Positions 44,326 through 52,103 of a stretch of DNA of 64,000 nt are shown here, one piece after another. The position numbers and the translations under genes were made by a program. The first letter of the stretch is position 1. Each line of letters starts with the position of its first letter. Where the stretch lies: positions 144,022-208,021 of the forward strand of contig NZ_JAGOGJ010000002.1 in the NCBI RefSeq assembly GCF_017996735.1, read 5' to 3'. Under the pieces are notes generated by a model. The model had not been told where the DNA came from. It made no database searches and saw nothing but the letters and a program-made list of their open reading frames with translations. The stretch comes from Niveispirillum sp. GTDB taxonomy: Bacteria > Pseudomonadota > Alphaproteobacteria > Azospirillales > Azospirillaceae.

Positions 44326-45333
44326 TCAGTACTTGCAGCCCTTGGCGTCGTCATAATTGGCGACGGTACGGGTGCCGGACTTGATCTCGGCCGTGGCCTT
44401 GTCCACGGCTTCCTTCATGGAAGGCGTGATCAGGGCCTTGTTATTGTCGTCATAGGCCCAGCCCACGCCATCCTCCTTCAGGCCCAGGCGGCGGTGGCCG
44501 GCCTTCCAGGTGCCGTCCTGCGCGGTCTTGAACGCTTCATAGGCGGCGACATCCACGCGCTTGACCATGCTGGTCAGCACCTTGCCGGGGAACAGGTAGT
44601 TCTGGTTGCTGTCGACGCCGATGGACAGCTTGCCGGCATCGGATGCGGCCTGCAGCACGCCCATGCCCGTCTGTCCGGCGGCGGCGAAGATCACGTCCGC
44701 GCCCCGGTCGAACTGGCTTTTGGCCAGTTCGGACCCGCGCGTGGGATCGGCCCAGGCGGCGGGGGTGGAACCTGCCATGTTGGCCAGCACAGAGGCCTTG
44801 GGGTTGGTGGCCTTCACGCCCTGTTCATAGCCGCAGGCGAAACGGCGGATCAGCGGGATATCCATGCCGCCGACAAAGCCCACCGTTCCCGTCTTGGACG
44901 CCAATGCGGCCAGCACGCCGACCAGATAGGAGCCTTCATGTTCGGCGAATTCGATGGACTGCACATTGGGCAGGTCCACCTTGCCGTCGATCAGGGTGAA
45001 GCGGACATTGGGGAACTCCTTGGCCACCTTTTCCACGCTGGGCGCCATGGAGAAACCGACCGACACGATGATGTCGGCGTTGCGGCTGGCCAGACGGCGC
45101 AGGAACTGCTCGCGCTGCGCCTCGTTCGTCACCTCGAACCAGCGGAAATTGGTGCCGGTATCCTTCTTGAACCGTTCGGCCCCGTTATTGGCCCCCTCAT
45201 TGAAGGACTTGTCGAAACGGCCGCCCATGTCGAAGACGATGGCCGGTTCGAACCCGAAGGCGGGTGCGACCGTGGCGGCGGTGGACATAAAAAGGGCAAG
45301 GGCCGCACAGGCGGCACGGCGGGTAAAATTCAT
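44326..45333 (-). CDS. BMP-family substrate-binding protein of the nucleoside ABC transporter
   Basis: I start at ATG 45333 (335 residues); the frame is open upstream across an antisense region only. The signal peptide (MNFTRRAACAALALFMS...) ends near AFGFE. Family signatures are VFDMGGRFDKSFNEGA, GKVDLPNVQSIEFAEHEGSYL and GMDIPLIRRFACGYEQG. Such proteins bind purine nucleosides or related ligands and deliver them to the permeases. No lipobox is obvious, so it is probably a free periplasmic protein. It is first in the operon and its leader holds a two-tier hairpin. Confidence 0.93.
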   Translation of the reverse strand: MNFTRRAACAALALFMSTAATVAPAFGFEPAIVFDMGGRFDKSFNEGANNGAERFKKDTGTNFRWFEVTNEAQREQFLRRLASRNADIIVSVGFSMAPSVEKVAKEFPNVRFTLIDGKVDLPNVQSIEFAEHEGSYLVGVLAALASKTGTVGFVGGMDIPLIRRFACGYEQGVKATNPKASVLANMAGSTPAAWADPTRGSELAKSQFDRGADVIFAAAGQTGMGVLQAASDAGKLSIGVDSNQNYLFPGKVLTSMVKRVDVAAYEAFKTAQDGTWKAGHRRLGLKEDGVGWAYDDNNKALITPSMKEAVDKATAEIKSGTRTVANYDDAKGCKY

Positions 45334-45355
45334 CGGCTCCGTTCCGAACAGGGGA

Positions 45356-45398
45356 ACCCTTCTGGTGGCCTTGTGCGCGGGTGCCACCGGGAAAGGGT
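45356..45398 (-). promoter_or_regulatory. Two-tier hairpin in the leader of the BMP gene
   Basis: On the minus strand, an outer 6-bp stem (ACCCTT/AAGGGT) encloses an asymmetric internal loop and an inner 6-bp stem (GGTGGC/GCCACC) with a 13-nt loop. It ends 22 bases before the start codon, so it could affect translation. I cannot match it to a named riboswitch class. Confidence 0.4.
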
Positions 45399-45532
45399 CC
45401 AAGCAATCATACCAGCCTGTGAAGCTAGCCAGTTCGCGGGCGCACGGCAAGGTGACAAAGCCGGCCTTGCCCTTCGGCGATGCGGAATCTGCGACCTGTG
45501 TCACATCGCCGCCCTGTGCCCGCGGGGAGGCA

Positions 45533-45550
45533 CTGTCAAATAACTGTAGC
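45533..45550 (+). promoter_or_regulatory. Pho-box-like site upstream of phoX
   Basis: CTGTCAAATAACTGTAGC contains two half-sites 11 bp apart. The first matches CTGTCAT at 6 of 7 positions, the second only at CTGT. It lies 56 bp before the PhoX start, a usual position for PhoB activation. Confidence 0.55.
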
Positions 45551-45605
45551 GTCCGGGGCGTATGAAACCCGGTAGCGATCCTTACGTGCCGGAGTCTGCC
45601 GTTCC

Positions 45606-47654
45606 ATGTCCGACCAGCATTTCCTGACCCATGAAGAGTTCGAGGCCATCCAGGACAGGGGCGCATCGCCGGACAGCGAACCGACCTTCGGAGAGGTGGT
45701 GCAGCAGCGGCTGGGCCGGCGCGATATCCTGCGCGGCATGCTGGGCACCAGCGCCATTGCCGCCTTTGCGCCCGCGATTCCCGCCGCGCTGATGGGGGGG
45801 GAGGCCCGGGCGCAGGGCGCCGGGGGGCAGGCCGGATTCGGATTCGCGTTCGAGGAGCTGGAACGCGGTGTCGACGGCAAGCATCATGTGGCACCGGGTT
45901 ACGATGCCGATGTGCTGATCCGCTGGGGCGACCCGCTGTTCGCCGACAGCCCGGATTTTGATCCGTACAAACAGACGGCCGACAGCCAGTTGAAGCAGTT
46001 CGGCTATAATTGCGACTTCACGGCCTATTACCCGCTGCCGCTGGGTTCCAGCAGCGCCGACCATGGTTTGTTGTGGGTGAACCATGAATATACCCAGGCC
46101 GAGATGATGTTCCCCGGTCTGGCGCCCGAGGGGCAGGACAAGTACCCGCCGGAAGCCGTCACCAAGGAGATGGTGGATATCGAGATGGCGGCCCATTCGG
46201 GCAGCATCGTCGAGGTCCGCCGGACCAAGGATGGCAAATGGTCCTATGTGAAGGGCGGCAAGTTCAACCGCCGGCTCAACGCCCTCAATACCCGGATGGC
46301 CTTTACCGGCCCGGCGGCCGGCCATGCCCGCATGAAGACAAAGGATGATCCCGACGGTCGCACCGTCATCGGCATGCTGAACAATTGCGCCGGCGGCGTC
46401 ACCCCCTGGGGCACGGTCCTGTCAGGGGAGGAGAATATCGACGGCTATTTCATGGGCACGATCGACCAGACCCATCCCGAACAGCGCAATTACGACCGCA
46501 TGACGGTGCCGTCGCCGCTGTATCAGTGGGGCCGGTTCCATGACCGGTTCAACATCAACAAGGAGATCTATGCCGCGAATCGTTACGGCTGGATCGTCGA
46601 GATCGACCCCTATGACCCGACCAGCACGCCGCGCAAGCTGACGGCGCTGGGCCGGTTCAAACATGAAGGGGCCGGTGTCACCCTGAACAAGGATGGAAGG
46701 GCCGTCGTCTATATGGGCGATGATCAGCGGTTCGAGCATGTGTACCGCTTCGTATCCAAGGGCAAATTCAACCCGGCCGACCGCAAGGCCAACATGACGC
46801 TGCTGGACGAAGGCACCCTGTCGGTGGCGCGATTCGATGCCGACGGCACCGTCACCTGGCTGCCGCTGGTCCACGGGCAGGGGCCGCTGACGCCGGCCAA
46901 CGGCTTCAAGGATCAGGGCGACGTGGTCATTTCCGCCCGGATCGCGGCCACGCTGCTGGGCGCCACCCGCATGGACCGGCCGGAAGATATCGAGGTCAAT
47001 CCCCGGACGGGGCTGGTCTATGTCATGCTGACCAACAATGACGACCGGCTGCCCGACAATCCCATCCACCCGGTCCAGGCCAGGCCCAATGCCGCCAACC
47101 CGCGCCCGGCCAATAGCTGGGGCCATATCGTGGAGATGACCCCGCCCGGCGGCGACCATGCGGCGGCAAAATTCAAATGGGAGATCCTGGTCAAGGCGGG
47201 CAACCCCGCCGATCCCAAGACGGGCGCCAGCTTCAACAAGGCCACCACGGAGAATGGCTGGTTCGCCTGCCCCGACAATTGCGCCTTCGACAGCATGGGC
47301 CGCCTGTGGGTCGGCACCGATCAGGGCAGCAAATGGCAATGGACGTCCGGTTCGTCGGACGGCATCTGGGCCGTGGAGACGCAGGGGCCGCTGCGCGGGA
47401 CGGCGCGGCTGTTCTTCCGCGTGCCGGTGGGGGCCGAACTGACGGGCCCCAGCTTCACACCCGACGACCAGACCCTGTTCATCTCTGTCCAGCATCCGGG
47501 GTCGGACGCGGTGGACAAGGTGACGAAGTCCGGCAACCGGCAGGGCACCTTCGCCGATCCGGGTACGCGCTGGCCCGACTTCAAAGACAATATGCCGGCC
47601 CGGCCGTCCGTGGTGGTGATCACCAAGAAGGGTGGGGGGGTGATCGGGGTTTGA
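45606..47654 (+). CDS. phoX: PhoX-type alkaline phosphatase (Tat-exported, DUF839)
   Basis: The 682-residue protein has a twin-arginine signal (LGRRDILRGMLG, residues ~36-47) and a cleavage region near GEARAQG. PhoX/DUF839 features include GYNCDFTAYYPL, LLWVNHEYT (metal-binding Glu), LNNCAGGVTPWGT, YGWIVEIDPYDP and a final CPDNCAFDSMGRLWVGTD block. PhoX enzymes use Ca and Fe to remove phosphate from many monoesters in the periplasm. The Pho-box-like site upstream fits phosphate control. A paralogue-like role is shared with the PhoD gene downstream. Confidence 0.93.
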   Translation: MSDQHFLTHEEFEAIQDRGASPDSEPTFGEVVQQRLGRRDILRGMLGTSAIAAFAPAIPAALMGGEARAQGAGGQAGFGFAFEELERGVDGKHHVAPGYDADVLIRWGDPLFADSPDFDPYKQTADSQLKQFGYNCDFTAYYPLPLGSSSADHGLLWVNHEYTQAEMMFPGLAPEGQDKYPPEAVTKEMVDIEMAAHSGSIVEVRRTKDGKWSYVKGGKFNRRLNALNTRMAFTGPAAGHARMKTKDDPDGRTVIGMLNNCAGGVTPWGTVLSGEENIDGYFMGTIDQTHPEQRNYDRMTVPSPLYQWGRFHDRFNINKEIYAANRYGWIVEIDPYDPTSTPRKLTALGRFKHEGAGVTLNKDGRAVVYMGDDQRFEHVYRFVSKGKFNPADRKANMTLLDEGTLSVARFDADGTVTWLPLVHGQGPLTPANGFKDQGDVVISARIAATLLGATRMDRPEDIEVNPRTGLVYVMLTNNDDRLPDNPIHPVQARPNAANPRPANSWGHIVEMTPPGGDHAAAKFKWEILVKAGNPADPKTGASFNKATTENGWFACPDNCAFDSMGRLWVGTDQGSKWQWTSGSSDGIWAVETQGPLRGTARLFFRVPVGAELTGPSFTPDDQTLFISVQHPGSDAVDKVTKSGNRQGTFADPGTRWPDFKDNMPARPSVVVITKKGGGVIGV

Positions 47655-47674
47655 GTTTTGCCCGCAGCGTTTTG

Positions 47675-47825
47675 CCCTCACCCTCCCGAATGCTGACGCA
47701 TTCGGGCCCCTCCCTCTCCCACGTTCGTGGGCGAGGGGCGGACTCTGGCGTTGAGTGAAACTTTGCCCCTCGCCCGCTTGGCGGGAGAGGGGGGGGGCCG
47801 CCGCGCAGCGGTGGGAGGGTGAGGG
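47675..47825. repeat. Palindromic intergenic repeat, copy 2 (13-bp terminal inverted repeats)
   Basis: CCCTCACCCTCCC at the left end is the exact reverse complement of the right end GGGAGGGTGAGGG. Internal layout matches the element at 12302-12454 with differing loop sequences. It separates phoX from phoD. Confidence 0.85.
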
Positions 47826-48015
47826 CGAAGGGGGTGGGGTGAAGAGACAGGTCATCTTGTTGCAACGCATCGGACACTTGCCAACCCGCCCTGACCGATG
47901 TCACAAGCAAAGGTGACGAAACCGGAAGGCCGGTTCGTTCCTCTTGCATCCGCCTCCCTCCGCCGGCCCGCCATCCTTGCGGCCGGGGCGGGGCGTTTTT
48001 GATGGGTCGTGCCTG

Positions 48016-49617
48016 ATGAAATCCGTGTTGCCGTCAACCATCGCCCTGTCCCGTCGTCAGTTGCTGCGCGGCGCGGGGGCCCTGGCCGTGGCGGCGCTGG
48101 CGATTCCGGCCGATCCGCGTCTGGCCTTCGGCGCCGTCAATTTCATCGATTATCCGTTCCAGCTTGGTGTGGCCTCGGGCGAGCCCTGGCCCGACGGATT
48201 CGTCATCTGGACCCGTCTGGCGCCGCGTCCGCTGGAACCGGGCCATGGCATGTCGGGCGATATCGTGCCCGTGGATTGGGAAGTGGCGGAGGACCGGCTG
48301 TTCCGCAAGGTGGCGGCCAAGGGCACCGCGCTGGCCCATCCCGAACTGGGCCATGCGGTGCATGTGGAGGTGGCGGGGCTGCTGCCGGGCCGTCCCTACT
48401 GGTACCGGTTTCGCTGTGGCGACCACCGGTCGATGCAGGGCCGCGCGCAGACGGCGCCGCCCGCCGACGCGCCGCTGGCCAAGCTGCGTTTCGCCGTTGC
48501 CGGCTGTCAGAATTATGACCAGGGCCTCTATACCGCCTTCGACCACCTGTCGCGGGAAGAGGTGGATTTTGTCTATCATTATGGCGACTACATCTATGAG
48601 GGCCTGTCCAAGCCCTTCTATTTCAGCCGCCATCTGGATGATGTGGTCCCCAGCCCGCGCCGTGCCGACCTGCCCGACCCCTATTCGGTGGACGAGTACC
48701 GGCGCCGCTACGCCCGGTACAAGATGGATACCGACCTGCAGAAGGCCCATGCGGCGGCCCCCTGGATCGCCGTCTGGGACGATCATGAGATCGTGGATAA
48801 CTGGGCCAGCGACTTCAACTGGGACAATACCCCGCCCGACATTTTCCGCCTGCGCCGCGCCGCCGCCGCCCAGGCCTATTATGAACATCTGCCCTTCCGC
48901 CGCTCATCGCTGCCCGATGGCGCGCGCATGCAGCTTTACCGGAAGTTCAGCTTCGGCGATCTGGCCGACATGCATGTGCTGGACACTCGCCAGTATCGCA
49001 GCGACCAGCCCTGCCGCGACGGGTTCCGCCCCGCCTGTCCGGAGGTGGACAATCCCGCCCTGACGGTTCTGGGCGAGGCGCAGGAGAAGTGGCTGTTCGA
49101 CGGGCTTGCGGGCGGCAAGGCACGGTTCAATCTGCTGGCGCAGCAGGTCATGCTGATGCCGTGCGACCGGGAACCGGGCGAGGCCAATATCCGCAACCTG
49201 GACACCTGGGACCCGTACCGCGTGGCCCGCGCCCGCCTGTTGAAACATATCCAGGGCAACAATATCCGCAACGCCGTGGTACTGACCGGCGACGAGCATC
49301 AGAATATCGTCGGCAACGTGATTTTCGACGACAAGGACCCGAACAGCGCCGTCGTGGCCAGCGAGTTTGTCGTCACCTCCATTTCCTCCGGCGGCGATGG
49401 TGGCGAACAGCGGCCGGCCACCAAGGGCATGCTGGCCGAGAACCCGCATATCAAGCTGATCAACGACCAGCGCGGCTATGGCATCTGCGAGGTGACGCCC
49501 AAGCATCTGACCATGGACCTGAAGGTGCTGGATCAGGTGACCACGCCCGGCGGCAAACTGTCCAGCCGCGCCAAGTTCGCCGTCGATCCGAATAAGCCGG
49601 GTGTGCAGAAGGGGTGA
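48016..49617 (+). CDS. phoD: PhoD-type alkaline phosphatase (Tat-exported)
   Basis: I start at ATG 48016 (533 residues). The Tat signal SRRQLLRGAGALAV is near residue 12. The N-terminal PhoD domain (FQLGVASGEPWPDGFVIWTR) precedes a calcineurin-like metallophosphoesterase core with YHYGDYIYEG, VWDDHEIVDNW and VLTGDEHQN. PhoD acts on phosphomonoesters and diesters outside the cytoplasm, with Ca/Fe cofactors. It follows phoX on the same strand, separated by a repeat, so both would serve phosphate scavenging. I did not find a convincing Pho box directly upstream. Confidence 0.92.
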   Translation: MKSVLPSTIALSRRQLLRGAGALAVAALAIPADPRLAFGAVNFIDYPFQLGVASGEPWPDGFVIWTRLAPRPLEPGHGMSGDIVPVDWEVAEDRLFRKVAAKGTALAHPELGHAVHVEVAGLLPGRPYWYRFRCGDHRSMQGRAQTAPPADAPLAKLRFAVAGCQNYDQGLYTAFDHLSREEVDFVYHYGDYIYEGLSKPFYFSRHLDDVVPSPRRADLPDPYSVDEYRRRYARYKMDTDLQKAHAAAPWIAVWDDHEIVDNWASDFNWDNTPPDIFRLRRAAAAQAYYEHLPFRRSSLPDGARMQLYRKFSFGDLADMHVLDTRQYRSDQPCRDGFRPACPEVDNPALTVLGEAQEKWLFDGLAGGKARFNLLAQQVMLMPCDREPGEANIRNLDTWDPYRVARARLLKHIQGNNIRNAVVLTGDEHQNIVGNVIFDDKDPNSAVVASEFVVTSISSGGDGGEQRPATKGMLAENPHIKLINDQRGYGICEVTPKHLTMDLKVLDQVTTPGGKLSSRAKFAVDPNKPGVQKG

Positions 49618-49621
49618 GGTT

Positions 49622-50185
49622 TCACCCCCGTTTCCGCCGGACATCGACCAGGATTGCCACCACCGTCACGGCATAGACGAGGGCCACCGCCAGCGGCAGC
49701 AGGGTCAACCGTGCATCCGGCAGCCAGAACCAGAGCCAGGTGGTGACCAGCGCCCGGATGACGGCATGGCCCGCAAACAGCGGTAGCCGGTCATAGGTCC
49801 AGCCGATGACCGGCCAATGGCCCGACATGCCGATGGCCAGGATCAGCGGCGCCAGTTCCGGGGCGGTGGCCAGCGCGGCCGCCAGCAGGGGCCAGAACAG
49901 CAACATGGAGATGAAGGCAGGCAGCAGAACACTGGTCACTGCCGTCCGATCCCCCATGAAGCGGCAGTTGAACAGCCGGGCAAACAGCAGGGCCAGTGGG
50001 AAGATCAGACCACTGCCCCAGACGGCCACCATCAGCCAGCCATTGAATGACAGCGTCTGTCCCGCCCCGGCCAGCGCCAGCCAATAGACGATGCCCGCCA
50101 GCGGTATCGGGAACCCGCCGCGCAGCCGGATATAGCTGGCCTGCCGGTCCGCCGCCACCAGTGCCCGAAGTGCCATACTGTCCAT
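49622..50185 (-). CDS. Small multi-helix membrane protein (DUF7010-like)
   Basis: The 187-residue protein has about six hydrophobic helices. Its N terminus (RQASYIRLRGGFPIPLAGIVYW) recalls DUF7010 proteins, but that assignment is from memory and uncertain. No catalytic motif is seen. The stop is 5 bp from the PhoD stop (convergent). It is divergent from the DesK-like kinase with a ~150-bp gap, so it could be a target of that pair, by analogy with DesKR-type systems controlling adjacent membrane genes. Confidence 0.65.
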   Translation of the reverse strand: MDSMALRALVAADRQASYIRLRGGFPIPLAGIVYWLALAGAGQTLSFNGWLMVAVWGSGLIFPLALLFARLFNCRFMGDRTAVTSVLLPAFISMLLFWPLLAAALATAPELAPLILAIGMSGHWPVIGWTYDRLPLFAGHAVIRALVTTWLWFWLPDARLTLLPLAVALVYAVTVVAILVDVRRKRG

Positions 50186-50338
50186 GTCCGCCTCCCTCCC
50201 CTTGCGATGGGCCGATCATGGGGGCGGGGGGGGCGCGGTTGGCAGTTGCGTGTGTCATCTGGTGCGGGTGACAGATGTCACTTTTCACCCGGCGGTTGGG
50301 CCCCCTATCGTGCGCGATCGTCAGGCAAGGGGGTGCGT

Positions 50339-51412
50339 GTGGACCGGGGTGCAGCCTTGAAACGCTTCTGGTCCGGGCCGCTGCCCTGGCTGGCCTACCT
50401 GCCGCTCCTGTTCTGGCCCTGGCTGTGGGGCATGCCGGATCAGGCGCAGATGCCTTTGATCCTGGCTGTGCTGGCCCTGTTCCTGCCGCTCTATCTGCTG
50501 GGTTACCACTGGCCCGACGGGCGCCGGCGGCTGGCCGCTCTGGGTGTGCTGCTTTTGTCCTTCATCCTCACCGGAACCGGTGCGGTATGGACGGTGCTGG
50601 CCATCTACGCGGCCGCCATGGTGGCGGAAACGCGCCCGGCCCGACAGGCCGTGATGGTGATCGTCGCCTTCATGCTGGCGGCATTGGCGGTTGGGCTGTG
50701 GCGCGGGGGGCCATGGGTTTTGTGGGTGCCGGGTCTGGGCATGATGGCCCTGGCATCGGGTGCCGGCATGGCGAATGCCGCCATCCGGGAGCGCAATCGT
50801 CTGCTGCTGGAAAGCCAGGATGCGGCACGGCAACTGGCAGCATTGGCAGAGCGTGAACGCATCGGCCGGGATCTGCACGATCTGCTGGGGCGCACCCTCA
50901 CCCTGGTCTCCATCAAGGCGGAACTGGCGGCGCGGCTGGCCCAGCGGGATACGGTCCGGGCCGAACAGGAGATGCGGGACGTGGCACAGGCCGCGCGTGA
51001 GGCGCTGGCCGAGGTGAGAGCCGCCGTCACCGGCATGGTCGCCAGCCTGCCCCGCGAACTGGACGCGGCCCGTGAGGCCTGTGCGGCGGCCGGTATCGAT
51101 TGTACCATCGATGGGGGATCAAACCCGCTGGGGCAGGGCACGGGTGCGGTACTGGCCATGGTCCTGCGTGAGGCCGTGACCAATGTCGTCCGCCATTCCG
51201 GCGCCGACCATTGCCGCATTCTGATTGCGCCGCTGGGGGGCCGTGTCCAACTGTCCGTGACCGATAATGGAAAGGGGGGCGCCATGCAGGAAGGATCGGG
51301 ATTGCAGGGCCTGCGCGCGCGGGTCATGGCTGCCGGCGGGGAATTGCTGATCGATTCGGGATCGGGGGGCACAAAGGTTCTGGTGACCATGCCCGATACT
51401 GGTGCCGCATGA
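50339..51412 (+). CDS. DesK/NarX-type sensor histidine kinase
   Basis: The start is taken as GTG 50339 with AAGG eight bases upstream (357 residues); GTG 50333 is possible. Five or six membrane helices fill the first ~150 residues, without a separate periplasmic sensor, as in DesK. The HisKA_3 motif is ERERIGRDLHDLLGRTLTLV, with the phospho-acceptor His. The HATPase domain contains LREAVTNVVRHSGA and TDNGKGG. A stimulus in or near the membrane is likely. The response regulator gene overlaps its stop (ATGA). Confidence 0.9.
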   Translation: MDRGAALKRFWSGPLPWLAYLPLLFWPWLWGMPDQAQMPLILAVLALFLPLYLLGYHWPDGRRRLAALGVLLLSFILTGTGAVWTVLAIYAAAMVAETRPARQAVMVIVAFMLAALAVGLWRGGPWVLWVPGLGMMALASGAGMANAAIRERNRLLLESQDAARQLAALAERERIGRDLHDLLGRTLTLVSIKAELAARLAQRDTVRAEQEMRDVAQAAREALAEVRAAVTGMVASLPRELDAAREACAAAGIDCTIDGGSNPLGQGTGAVLAMVLREAVTNVVRHSGADHCRILIAPLGGRVQLSVTDNGKGGAMQEGSGLQGLRARVMAAGGELLIDSGSGGTKVLVTMPDTGAA

Positions 51413-52014
51413 TCCGCGTGGTGGTGGCGGAAGACCAGTCGCTTGTTCTGGCCGCACTGTCGGCCCTGATCGCACTGGACGGGGATATCGAGGTGGTGGC
51501 CCAGGCGCGCGACGGTGCCGCCGCCCTGGACGCGGTGCGCCGCCTGTCGCCGGACCTGCTGCTGTCCGATATCGAAATGCCGGGCATGACGGGGCTGGAG
51601 GTGGCGGATGCCATCCGGGCGGAGGGTTTGAAGACCCGAGTGGTGATTGTCACGACCTTCGGCCGGGCCGGATACCTGAAACGGGCCCTGGCGGCCGGCG
51701 TTCGTGGCTACCTGTTGAAAGACGCCCCGCCGGAAATGCTGACCCGGGCGTTGCGGCAGGTGGCGGCGGGCGGTAAAGCCATCGCGCCGGAACTGGCGGC
51801 CAGCGTCTGGGATGTGGGCGACGACCCTCTGACCGATCGCGAGCGTACCATCATCCGGCTGGCGGAGGAGGGTCGCACCAACAAGGAAATCGCCCTCCTG
51901 CTCGATCTGTCGCCTGGAACAGTGCGCAATTATCTGTCGGAGGCTGTACTGAAACTCGGCGCCACCAACCGCATCGATGCCGCCCGCATCGCCCGCAGCC
52001 AGGGATGGCTGTAG
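51409..52014 (+). CDS. DesR/NarL-type response regulator
   Basis: The 201-residue protein is coupled to the kinase by an ATGA overlap. The receiver has VAEDQS, the phosphorylated Asp in LLSDIEMPGMTG (about residue 54) and the Lys in YLLKDAPP. The LuxR-type HTH contains LTDRERTIIRLAEEGRTNKEIA and LSPGTVRNYLSEAVLKLG. It is the evident partner of the DesK-like kinase. Likely targets are membrane or lipid genes. Confidence 0.93.
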   Translation: MIRVVVAEDQSLVLAALSALIALDGDIEVVAQARDGAAALDAVRRLSPDLLLSDIEMPGMTGLEVADAIRAEGLKTRVVIVTTFGRAGYLKRALAAGVRGYLLKDAPPEMLTRALRQVAAGGKAIAPELAASVWDVGDDPLTDRERTIIRLAEEGRTNKEIALLLDLSPGTVRNYLSEAVLKLGATNRIDAARIARSQGWL

Positions 52015-52103
52015 CGAAGCCCCCACCCCGACCATCGCCCCCATGACGCCGCCCCCGCAACCGGCGTAGGATAGCCCCAACAAAGAACACCCAAGGGGCA
52101 TCC

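Noticed and set aside
44326..45894. 522-residue version of the BMP protein
   Set aside because: The first ~187 residues are antisense to phoX and the intergenic region; the signal peptide starts at 45333.
47890..47930. GTCAC/GTGAC strings upstream of phoD as a possible Pho box
   Set aside because: The half-sites are not on an 11-bp period in the same orientation; a similar string also occurs at 45450, so it may be another repeat.
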